Shown here: one piece after another, positions 1-5,512 of the stretch
How positions within the stretch are numbered: position 1 is the first letter of the stretch
Layout of the letters: the number at the start of each line of letters is the position of its first letter
Assembly: GCA_028869355.1 (NCBI GenBank)
Contig: JAGWSK010000479.1
Location: forward strand, 1-5,518
Direction of reading: 5' to 3'
From: Alphaproteobacteria bacterium
Lineage (GTDB): Bacteria; Pseudomonadota; Alphaproteobacteria; Micropepsales; Micropepsaceae
DNA: 5,518 nucleotides
Notes under the pieces: generated by a model
Told to the model about the DNA's origin: nothing
The model's database searches: none
Seen by the model: the letters and a program-made list of their open reading frames with translations, nothing else
Program-made: the position numbers and the translations under genes

Positions 1-297
1 GAGCTCGCCATCATCGAGATTGAACTCCCGTTGCGCGAACAACGCGTTCTGCTCAAAGTGGTCGCCGTTGTCCGGCCACTCGCGATATTTATTCAGACAA
101 CGGATAATATGTTTCGTTGACCGCCAAACGGGTCCTGAGTCGTCGGACGCATCGGCCAGTCGGCGGCCCGTGAAATAGACCGCATAGTCCGCCAGAACTG
201 GCTCCGCCTGCTCGGCGAGGGCGCCAATGGCGCACCGCCGCGCGTAAAAACACATTTGCCGCCGTTCTGTCTCGCTGAAAAACCGGCCGCCTTCCAT
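1..297 (-). CDS. Hypothetical protein, partial (N-terminal 99 residues, runs off left edge)
   Basis: An ATG at 297 opens a frame that stays open for 99 codons to the left edge, so the C-terminus is missing. The product starts MEGGRFFSETERRQMCFYAR and is a soluble, charged, mixed helix-type sequence with no signal peptide or membrane segment; it has cysteines at residues 16, 22 and 67 and an acidic end. I do not recognise the family. Third codon positions are mostly G or C (GGC, CGG, GCC, GAG, GCG), which supports real coding on this strand. The start is preceded by CCGGG and a run of A, so the ribosome binding site is weak. It is divergent from the HTH gene at 430, with about 130 bp between starts, and so could share that gene's control region. 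Coding is moderately likely; function is unknown. Confidence 0.55.
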   Translation of the reverse strand, partial: MEGGRFFSETERRQMCFYARRCAIGALAEQAEPVLADYAVYFTGRRLADASDDSGPVWRSTKHIIRCLNKYREWPDNGDHFEQNALFAQREFNLDDGEL

Positions 298-314
298 TTT
301 TTTTCCCGGCTCAG

Positions 315-372
315 AAATCATGACTATGTCACAACCATGTCATAACATAAGCATGAATATGGCATGATTTAA
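315..372. promoter_or_regulatory. Divergent promoter/operator region with phased repeats
   Basis: This AT-rich stretch lies between two divergent starts (297 minus, 430 plus). AAATCATG (315-322) is the perfect inverse of CATGATTT (363-370). Inside, ATGTCAnAAC occurs twice in direct orientation exactly 11 bp apart (326-335 and 337-346), and GCATGA occurs twice 11 bp apart (351-356 and 362-367). TGAC-ATA-GTCA is a further dyad (read on the minus strand, 331-321). Spacing of about one helical turn suits side-by-side binding of a regulator on one DNA face. The adjacent HTH protein is the obvious candidate for autoregulation, but that is inference. I could not fix clear -35/-10 boxes. Confidence 0.42.
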
Positions 373-418
373 ACCTTGTCAACGAGAACGAAAAGTGCTC
401 GTAGTTGGGGCCGAGGCG

Positions 419-424
419 AGGAGG
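419..424 (+). promoter_or_regulatory. Ribosome binding site AGGAGG that decides the HTH gene start
   Basis: A perfect AGGAGG ends five bases before ATG 430. An in-frame TTG at 376 would add 18 residues but has no comparable site, and it lies next to the upstream inverted repeat where the promoter or operator is expected. This sets the start at 430. Confidence 0.75.
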
Positions 425-429
425 TTCAG

Positions 430-1035
430 ATGCCCGCTGCTTGGCAGTACGAAAGCGAGAAACAAAGAGCGGAAATGGAAGAACAGCTGACGGCAAGAAA
501 TTGCTGGAAGAAGCTAAAGCTCGTTCGAGACATATCTGGGCTCTCGCGGAAGCAGCTGGCAAAGCTCGTCGGAGTATCGGAGAGCACGATTGTCCGACTG
601 GAAACTCAAAAAACTCTGCCCACAGATGAATTTATTAATCGCCTTAGAGCGCTATGCCTCATCGGACATGCCAAATATTCCAAAATGACTAAGGCGGAAA
701 AGGAGCACCTTTCCGATCTGTTCGGCACAGTCGGCGGTGCGGTTTCCGGCGTAGGAGGCGCTATCGGCGCGGTGTCAGCAAGCGGTGTTGCAGGACTTTC
801 AGCAGCCGGAATCACTTCAGGCCTGGCCGCCCTTGGCGGCGGCACTATGCTGATGGGTATAGGTGTCGTCGCAGCGCTGCCGCTGGCAACCGGCTTGGCG
901 GGCTACGGACTGGTACAAGGGATCAAGCACGTCTGCGAGGCCAATAATCTAAAATGCGTCAAACTCGACGACAGATTTGAATTGCAAGTTGCCTCAGAGC
1001 CTGAAATGCGTCCGACAGCGATGAACTCAGACTAG
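430..1035 (+). CDS. XRE-type HTH protein with C-terminal glycine-rich hydrophobic (membrane-active?) segment
   Basis: The product has 201 residues from ATG 430. Residues 1-25 are charged and probably helical. Residues 27-75 form an XRE/Cro-type helix-turn-helix, with LSRKQLAKLVGVSESTIVRLE (38-58) matching the turn and recognition-helix pattern. After a charged linker (about 80-97), residues 99-165 are almost uncharged and rich in Gly, Ala, Ser and Val with many GxxxG spacings. They include ITSGLAALGGGTMLMGIGVV (128-147), then APL and a GYGLVQGIK end. This could form two or three packed transmembrane helices. A soluble tail with cysteines 169 and 176 follows. A DNA-binding head on a glycine-zipper-like tail is not a classic repressor layout. 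It could be a membrane-tethered regulator, or a pore-forming effector with its own regulator domain. From memory, similar Gly/Ala hydrophobic tails occur in bacterial proteins of conflict or cell-death type, but I cannot verify that. Its codon use is more AT-rich than the metabolic genes. The HTH is secure; the rest is inference. Confidence 0.85.
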   Translation: MPAAWQYESEKQRAEMEEQLTARNCWKKLKLVRDISGLSRKQLAKLVGVSESTIVRLETQKTLPTDEFINRLRALCLIGHAKYSKMTKAEKEHLSDLFGTVGGAVSGVGGAIGAVSASGVAGLSAAGITSGLAALGGGTMLMGIGVVAALPLATGLAGYGLVQGIKHVCEANNLKCVKLDDRFELQVASEPEMRPTAMNSD

Positions 1036-1107
1036 GGCAGTTGAGGTGTCCACGCGGATCGCTACCGTGCATCCCGGACATCGTTTAGCCGACACTCAAG
1101 GCCTCAC

Positions 1108-1377
1108 ATGAACGACGACTACGAAATTCCTGCGGAGTTCGACGCGTCGTTGCAGCGGCGCGGGTTTCGGCAGTCGACTCGAAACCCGCTTGAGTTCACG
1201 CACCGCGACGACAAGTCGGATGAGATCGATTATAGCGTTATTTTGAGCCAAACCCACTGGCAAAAACCAGAATGGCAGGAGTGGCGCCGGCAAATTCTGG
1301 AATACACCGGTGCCATTATTGCGTGCGGGTTCACGTGTGCCGCCCTTGAATCAGAGCTTAAGAATTGTGGTCTTTGA
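1108..1377 (+). CDS. Small hypothetical protein
   Basis: The ORF encodes 89 residues from ATG 1108, with a modest AAGG six bases upstream (1098-1101). The protein is charged and soluble at the N-terminus and rich in Trp, Gln and Glu in the middle (THWQKPEWQEWRRQILEYTG, about residues 49-68). It ends in a short Ala/Cys-containing helix with Cys 73, 77 and 87. No signal peptide or known motif is visible, and I do not recognise it. It lies 72 bp after the HTH gene on the same strand with no obvious terminator between, so the two may be co-transcribed. Its last 20 bases overlap the convergent end of the acyl-CoA ligase gene. Its base composition resembles the HTH gene. It is probably real but could be a chance ORF. 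Confidence 0.6.
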   Translation: MNDDYEIPAEFDASLQRRGFRQSTRNPLEFTHRDDKSDEIDYSVILSQTHWQKPEWQEWRRQILEYTGAIIACGFTCAALESELKNCGL

Positions 1378-3541
1378 CGCGCGAGGCGAGCCGACCACGC
1401 GAGATGCGGGTGACCATGAGCGCGTCCAGGGCGATGCCGCCGCGGCGGCGCAGTAAAAACGGGTTTACGTCCACGGATTCAATTCTGTCGCCGGCATCCA
1501 TCGCCAGGCGCGACAGCGACAGCAGCGCGCGCACCAGCGCTCTCCGATCCAGCGCAGGGCTGCCGCGGTAACCGGCGATCAGTTTCGCCACGCGCAGGCG
1601 CAAAATCATCGGTTCGGCCGCGGCTTCGTCCAGCGGGAGCGCTCCGAAGGCGACATCGCGCTCCAGCTCCAGCGCGGTGCCGCCGGCGCCGCACATGATC
1701 ACCATTCCCATTTCCGGATCGCGGTGCAGGCCAAGGGCCAGTTCGATACCGTCACTGACCTGTTTGGCGACCAATACGCCGTCGGGTGAAATCCGGTGCG
1801 CTTTGGCCGCTTTCATAACTTTCCGGAATGCGGTGCGAAGCTGCTGTAGATTTTCAATGCCAAGGACAACGCCGCCCGCTTCGGATTTGTGCGGAAGGTC
1901 GTCTGCGACGGCCTTCATCACGACGGGAAATCCGATGCGCCTGGCAGCACGAAGGGCTTCGGCTTCGCTCTGCACAAAAGACTCTTCCGGGCCGCGGATG
2001 CCATAGAGCCGCAGCACCGTCTTCGAAACGAATTCGTTGCGCGCGCCTTTTTTGCCGGCCAGCATGGCAGTCAGGCGGTTCTTCGCATATTTGGTTGGCG
2101 ACGCCGGCGGAGCGCCAATCGGGCGCGCTTGGGCAAAAGCGATGAGCGATGAAACCGTCTGCAGCGCTTTTGCTGTCTCCTGCAGGAATGCCAGGTTTGG
2201 CAATTCGGCGCGCAATGTCCGGCTGTAATCCGTCAGCCCGTGCGAGATCATGCTGAAAAACGCGATCGGTTTGCCTGCGTACCCTGCGATTTTATTCACA
2301 GCGCGGAGATTGGATTCTTTGCGTTCCGTACCGGCTGCGCGCGGCAATTCCTCCTGCAACAGCAGCAAACCCACTCCGGGGTCGGCCAGCATGATGTTGA
2401 TCGCGCTTAAGTAAGCATCCTGGCTGGTCAGCGCCGCAAAGCCCGCATCCAGCGGATTGCCGACAACCGTGCCCGTGGTCATCAACTCGCCCAATTGTTT
2501 CCGCGTCGCGCGCGCGAGCGGCGCGAATGTTACGCCATGGGCTTCGGCCGCATCCAGAAGCATGCCGCGCAGGCCGCCGGAAAAGGTAACGGCGCCGATG
2601 GACGAAACGCGCGGCGGCGCCACATGGGCAAGAAATTCGATGATTTCGACGGCGGCATCGAGATTGACGGCGCGCATCACACCGGCCGGTCTCGTCACCG
2701 CGTCGAATGCTTCCATCGCGCCGGCGAGCCGGCCGGTATGGGCGAGCGCCGCGGCACGCCCATCCTTCGACGCGCCAAGCTTGACGACAACAACCGGAAT
2801 GCCGGCGGCCCTGGCCTGATTGCACGCCGCCAGGAAGCGCGCTGCGTCGTGCACCGACTCCAAATATGACGCGATGACCTTCACGCCCGGCTGATGCGCG
2901 AAATATTCGATGTAATCCGCCGTGGTCAGTCCGGCTTCGTTGCCCGACGTGATCGCCCAGCCGCAATCCACGCCGCGTTCTTCGAGGCTGCGCTTGATCG
3001 CCATCGCGATGCCGCCGGACTGACCGATCACCGCAACGGGCCCCGCGGCCAGCCGCTGCGGCCGGTCGTCCGGCATGGTCATCAGGCGCGCCCGCGCGTT
3101 CAGATTTCCGAGACAGTTCGGGCCGGAAATGGCAAGTCCGGTTTCGTCGAGCACGCGCCGCAACTGCGCCGCCGCTTCCGATGCGGCCGGATTCTCCGCT
3201 TCGTCGAAACCCGACGTCATCACCGTCGCGCTGCGCGCGCCGAAGCGCGCCGCTTCGGCCAGAGTTGCGGGCACAGCATGGGCCGGAATCAACACCACGA
3301 GGTGGTCGGGCGGCTCGGGCAATTCGGCAAAGCTGCGATAGCAGCGCGTATCCCAAACCGCGTCGCGCGACGGGTTATACGGATAAATCGCGCCGGGATA
3401 TTCGTAGCGCGCAAGATTGCGCCACACCCGCTGCGCCCAGTTGCCCGGCCGGTCGCTCGCGCCTAGGATCACGATGTTGCGCGGATTGAGCAGCGCCGCG
3501 ACTTTGGCGCGAGAGTCATTAGAGTGATCAAGGTTTTTCAA
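1358..3541 (-). CDS. Acyl-CoA synthetase, NDP-forming (acetate--CoA ligase family)
   Basis: This family makes acyl-CoA from a carboxylic acid, CoA and ATP through a phosphohistidine, giving ADP and phosphate; it is cytoplasmic. From TTG 3541 the product has 727 residues. The order is: a Rossmann CoA-binding domain with LLNPRNIVILGASDRPG (GASD at 27-30); the succinyl-CoA-ligase-like part with SGPNCLG (139-145), GQSGG (173-177) and SGNE (199-202); the phosphohistidine loop AHTGRLAG (His 268); and a C-terminal ATP-grasp domain (about 499-714) with PHKSEAGG (His 551) and VDVNPF (690-695). No GNAT acetyltransferase domain follows, so it is not a Pat-type protein acetylase. An ATG at 3649 would add 36 residues, but they translate a palindromic repeat (3560-3625) and overlap the upstream gene by 20 bp. 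TTG 3541 has AGGGG six bases upstream and leaves a normal short lead before the first domain, so I prefer it. The acid substrate is unknown. It is downstream of the VOC and binding-protein genes on the same strand. Confidence 0.92.
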   Translation of the reverse strand: MKNLDHSNDSRAKVAALLNPRNIVILGASDRPGNWAQRVWRNLARYEYPGAIYPYNPSRDAVWDTRCYRSFAELPEPPDHLVVLIPAHAVPATLAEAARFGARSATVMTSGFDEAENPAASEAAAQLRRVLDETGLAISGPNCLGNLNARARLMTMPDDRPQRLAAGPVAVIGQSGGIAMAIKRSLEERGVDCGWAITSGNEAGLTTADYIEYFAHQPGVKVIASYLESVHDAARFLAACNQARAAGIPVVVVKLGASKDGRAAALAHTGRLAGAMEAFDAVTRPAGVMRAVNLDAAVEIIEFLAHVAPPRVSSIGAVTFSGGLRGMLLDAAEAHGVTFAPLARATRKQLGELMTTGTVVGNPLDAGFAALTSQDAYLSAINIMLADPGVGLLLLQEELPRAAGTERKESNLRAVNKIAGYAGKPIAFFSMISHGLTDYSRTLRAELPNLAFLQETAKALQTVSSLIAFAQARPIGAPPASPTKYAKNRLTAMLAGKKGARNEFVSKTVLRLYGIRGPEESFVQSEAEALRAARRIGFPVVMKAVADDLPHKSEAGGVVLGIENLQQLRTAFRKVMKAAKAHRISPDGVLVAKQVSDGIELALGLHRDPEMGMVIMCGAGGTALELERDVAFGALPLDEAAAEPMILRLRVAKLIAGYRGSPALDRRALVRALLSLSRLAMDAGDRIESVDVNPFLLRRRGGIALDALMVTRISRGRLASRVKDHNS

Positions 3542-3559
3542 CGCGCTCCCCTCATCCAG

Positions 3560-3625
3560 CAGCGCCAGTGCGCGCGTAGCTTCGCTACGCGCGGGCGCTG
3601 CGTCCTTCTCCCTCAAGGGGAGAAG
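3560..3625. repeat. Palindromic intergenic repeat (two hairpins)
   Basis: Two strong dyads lie side by side. CGCGCGTAGC (3571-3580), loop TTC, GCTACGCGCG (3584-3593) is a perfect 10-bp stem, extended outside a 4-base bulge by CAGCGCC (3560-3566) pairing with GGCGCTG (3594-3600). Next, CTTCTCCC (3605-3612) pairs with GGGAGAAG (3618-3625) across a 5-base loop. The second unit has the same CTCCC...GGGGAG theme as the repeats at 4671-4852, so it looks like an REP-type intergenic element. Lying between the binding-protein and ligase genes, it could stabilise or attenuate the shared transcript. It has no stop codon in the ligase frame, hence the false upstream extension. Confidence 0.7.
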
Positions 3626-3629
3626 CGAA

Positions 3630-4295
3630 TCACCGGAATATCTCGTCATAGACCTGCTTCCAGTGCGGCATCTTCGCGGCGGTTTCCTCGGGCGAGAAAA
3701 AGCGCGAGCGGAATTTGCCGCCCTCCGGTTTCAGTTCTGGATCGAGCGCAGAAATCTGGGGATCGGCCGGCAGATAATAGGCTTGCTGATAGACCTTCTG
3801 GCCCGCCGGCGAGACGAGGAAATCCTCGAACAGTTTTGCGGCATTGGGATGCGGCGCGGCTTTGGGAATCGACACCACCGACAGGACACCGGTCGCGGGC
3901 TGCATCCGAATCCATTTCACCGGAGCGCCCTTTTTGGCGCTGATCACCGCATGATGATTGAAAATCTGCAGCGCGATCGCATATTCGCCGGCAATCACCT
4001 GATCGAGAATCTGCCGGGCGGAAACATCGGAACCGGCAATGTTCTGTTTGCGCAAGGCGCGCAGGTAATCCATCCCTCCGGCTTCGCCCATCTGGTCCAG
4101 AACGGTCCCGATGAAGCCGACCGCCGCTGACGACGACAGGCTCACGCCCCACAGCATCTTGCCGCGAAATCGGGGATCGAGCAGCGCCTGATAAGTCTTC
4201 GGCTCCGAGCCCGGCGAAATAAGCTTCGTGTTGTAGGCCGGTGTCAGCACGTAAATATTGGTCGAGACCCAGTAACCCTCGGGATCGCGATACAC
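3630..4295 (-). CDS. C-terminal fragment of substrate-binding protein (second lobe and rest of first)
   Basis: This is the 221-residue piece after the TGA, from GTG 4295 (two codons past the stop) to TGA 3630. It begins YRDPEGYWVS, the middle of the family fold, and ends in the family's normal C-terminus (KQVYDEIFR). There is no Shine-Dalgarno before the GTG and no signal peptide, so independent expression as a working periplasmic protein is unlikely. Its codons and residues look well conserved with no further stops, which suggests the interruption is recent or not real. Confidence 0.65.
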   Translation of the reverse strand: MYRDPEGYWVSTNIYVLTPAYNTKLISPGSEPKTYQALLDPRFRGKMLWGVSLSSSAAVGFIGTVLDQMGEAGGMDYLRALRKQNIAGSDVSARQILDQVIAGEYAIALQIFNHHAVISAKKGAPVKWIRMQPATGVLSVVSIPKAAPHPNAAKLFEDFLVSPAGQKVYQQAYYLPADPQISALDPELKPEGGKFRSRFFSPEETAAKMPHWKQVYDEIFR

Positions 4296-4301
4296 GGAGG
4301 G

Positions 4302-4304
4302 TCA
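4302..4304 (-). other. In-frame TGA stop inside the binding-protein gene
   Basis: On the minus strand the codons read AAA TCC TGA CCC TCC GTG TAT CGC GAT, and the same frame continues the family sequence on both sides (VKS, stop, PSVYRDPEGYW). A single transition from TGG (Trp) or CGA (Arg) would create it. TGA followed by C is a comparatively leaky stop context. TGA also ends the gene itself at 3630, so general recoding of TGA is not indicated. Confidence 0.88.
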
Positions 4305-4661
4305 GGATTTCACCGTGTCCGGAATGTATTTCAGGACGTAGCCGTCTTTTTTCAGCGGCACGACAGTCACCGTGCCGTCGAACACATCCGACTGATTCTT
4401 CCCGGCCCGGTTCTCGTTGAGAATCTTGATCGCCGCCGTGGTCGCATTGGTGCGTGACAGCGTGACGCGAATGCCGGGATAAAGCTTTTCGAACGCAGCC
4501 GCCGCGGGCCGGGCAAACTGATCGACAATCTGGGTTGTGTACCAGACAACCGAGCCTTCGCGTTTGGCCGCGGCGATGAGCGCCGGATCTTCGGCCTGCG
4601 CCGGAGTGCACAAAAGGGACATCGCCACAATAAGCGCCAGCGCGCGATGAAATTTGCTCAG
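4302..4661 (-). CDS. N-terminal fragment of substrate-binding protein (signal peptide and first-lobe start)
   Basis: This is the 119-residue piece before the TGA. It carries the export signal and the start of the first ligand-binding lobe, ending DTVKS. Alone it could be secreted but lacks most of both lobes and the hinge, so it is not expected to bind ligand. ATG 4622 is a possible shorter start, and reading could in principle begin as far up as ATG 4922 through the repeats. Confidence 0.6.
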   Translation of the reverse strand: MSKFHRALALIVAMSLLCTPAQAEDPALIAAAKREGSVVWYTTQIVDQFARPAAAAFEKLYPGIRVTLSRTNATTAAIKILNENRAGKNQSDVFDGTVTVVPLKKDGYVLKYIPDTVKS

Positions 4662-4670
4662 GTCAAATCC

Positions 4671-4852
4671 GCCTCCCCCTTGAGGGGAGGCACGCACTTT
4701 GCAGTTCGCAAAGTGCGGGTGGGGGACGTCTTCGCGATTACCCCCACCCGAAATTTGCTCCGCACCCGCACGCGGCGCTCTGCGCCGCGGCAGATCGTTT
4801 GAATAGGACGCGCTTTCGGCGCGTCCGGGCGACCTCCCCACAAGGTGGAGGT
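4671..4852. repeat. Mosaic of six consecutive palindromes between VOC and binding-protein genes
   Basis: The gap is almost wholly hairpins: GCCTCCCC/GGGGAGGC (4671-4678, 4684-4691); CGCACTTTGC/GCAAAGTGCG (4693-4702, 4708-4717); CGGGTGGGGG/CCCCCACCCG (4716-4725, 4741-4750); CGCGGCGC/GCGCCGCG (4771-4778, 4782-4789); GGACGCGC/GCGCGTCC (4806-4813, 4819-4826); and ACCTCC/GGAGGT (4832-4837, 4847-4852). The first and last units share the CCTCCCC...GGAGG theme, with the one at 3605-3625 a weaker relative. The second and third share two bases, so they compete. This fits a composite REP-type intergenic element. It may end or trim the upstream message. Positions 4853-4891 show nothing recognisable. Confidence 0.75.
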
Positions 4853-4891
4853 AGAGCCATTGATTCGACGCATTCTGCTCTACCTGGCGCA

Positions 4892-5512
4892 TCACCAGCG
4901 CGAACTTCCGCCCTGCCGCCATTCGCCCGCACCATCGACATTCTCATCGAGGGCTTGCGGATCCTCGAGAGTCGTATCCTGGCCACGCACCGGGTCGTCG
5001 ATTGCCTGTTTCAGGCTGCGCGCCAGTTTCCATTCCGACGAAGGGCGCACGTAGCCATCGCGCCCGACCCGGTCGAGTCCCCAATAGATTTCCAGCCGGT
5101 GACCGTCGGGATCGCGAAATTCGACCGCGATCTGAACGCCGGCGCGGCGGCGGCCCTCGAAATCGATGGTGACCCCGTGCCTCTTCAGGTGGTTGCGCGC
5201 ACGCACCACCTCGTCGAGCGTCGCGACTTCGAACGCAATATGGTTCAGTTCGATATTGGGCGATGACGCGGTCATCGAGCCGACAAGCGCCACGCCGTGA
5301 TGGTCCTCATTGAAGCGCATGAAGACCATTCCGCCCGGCACCATTTCGTCGGGATAGATGTCGGAAATCTCGAAACCCAGCACCCCGGTATAAAAGCGCA
5401 CCGACCGGTCCATGTCGGAGCAGTTCAGCACGACATGGCCGAGTTTCGTGATGGCGAATGGCAGTTCTTTGGGCTTCCGGTATTGCCCTATTGCCGCTAC
5501 GTCTATCGGCAT
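4892..5512 (-). CDS. VOC-superfamily protein (glyoxalase/extradiol dioxygenase-like)
   Basis: The product has 206 residues from ATG 5512. Residues about 20-147 form a VOC fold built from paired beta-alpha-beta-beta-beta units. ITKLGHVVLNCSDMDRSVRFY (21-41) opens the first unit and ELNHIAFEVATLDEVVRA (88-105) the second, which ends RDPDGHRLEIYWGLD (133-147). His 26, His 91 and Glu 141 are placed as the metal-binding triad of this superfamily (Fe or Mn in ring-cleaving dioxygenases). It is most like single-unit catechol 2,3-dioxygenase-type proteins, but the reaction could also be isomerase, lyase or resistance-type; the family alone does not settle this. The last 50 or so residues are a polar tail. 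The frame is still open at the right edge (TCA GGA before ATG), and AGGA directly abuts the ATG with no spacer, so the true start could lie outside the window. It is the first of three minus-strand metabolic genes here. Confidence 0.88.
   Translation of the reverse strand: MPIDVAAIGQYRKPKELPFAITKLGHVVLNCSDMDRSVRFYTGVLGFEISDIYPDEMVPGGMVFMRFNEDHHGVALVGSMTASSPNIELNHIAFEVATLDEVVRARNHLKRHGVTIDFEGRRRAGVQIAVEFRDPDGHRLEIYWGLDRVGRDGYVRPSSEWKLARSLKQAIDDPVRGQDTTLEDPQALDENVDGAGEWRQGGSSRW

Larger units (their letters stand above)
3630..4661 (-). pseudogene. ABC transporter periplasmic substrate-binding protein (iron(III)/AfuA-like), interrupted by in-frame TGA
   Basis: Read through one TGA codon, this frame gives about 343 residues, the usual size for AfuA/COG1840-like binding proteins. 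A signal peptide covers residues 1-23: SKFHR, hydrophobic ALALIVAMSLLCTP, then AQA before ED. Typical elements follow: AAAKREGSVVWYTT (about 30-43), an AFEKLYPGIRV strand, SDVFDG (91-96), DGYVLKYIPD, then after the stop RDPEGYWVSTNIYVLTPAYN and, near the end, SPAGQKVYQQAYYLPADP. Such proteins bring a ligand (metal, or a small organic compound in many relatives) to a membrane permease; no permease is in the window. The stop is in the same frame as both halves, so there is no frameshift. The start is uncertain. CTG 4661, 10 bases after GGAGG, gives a clean signal peptide, while ATG 4622 would cut it short and ATG 4922 would translate the repeat region. It may be a recent pseudogene, a sequencing error or a leaky-stop gene. 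Confidence 0.8.

Noticed and set aside
1..120. Plus-strand open frame at the left edge with a hydrophobic translation
   Set aside because: It is short, ends at TGA 118, and lies antisense to a longer frame with GC-rich third positions and a start codon.
376..429. TTG 376 as start of the HTH gene
   Set aside because: It has no ribosome binding site and lies next to the upstream inverted repeat, while ATG 430 has a perfect AGGAGG at five bases.
2292..3356. Long minus-strand open frame of 354 codons inside the ligase gene
   Set aside because: It is Arg/Gly/Ala-rich low-complexity translation of the ligase gene in another frame, typical of GC-rich shadow frames.
2894..3466. Plus-strand open frame of 190 codons antisense to the ligase gene
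   Set aside because: It is an arginine-rich shadow with no ribosome binding site or domain; the opposite strand carries a clear conserved protein.
4290..4305. Frameshift between the two binding-protein halves
   Set aside because: Counting codons from 4302 to 4295 shows both halves in the same frame, separated by TGA plus two codons, so it is a nonsense codon.
3630..4661. TGA read as an amino acid throughout (alternative genetic code or selenocysteine)
   Set aside because: TGA is the natural terminator at 3630, 4892 and 1375, and the site following the stop shows no evident selenocysteine-type hairpin; the family is not a selenoprotein family.
4671..4852. CRISPR array or tandem repeat array
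   Set aside because: The units are different palindromes without a constant repeat or equal spacers.
4302..4922. Long 206-residue form of the binding protein starting at ATG 4922
   Set aside because: Its first 87 residues translate the palindromic repeats and overlap the end of the VOC gene; the signal peptide only begins around 4661.
4799..5266. Plus-strand frame of 155 codons across the VOC gene
   Set aside because: It is antisense to the well-supported VOC gene and begins inside the repeat region.
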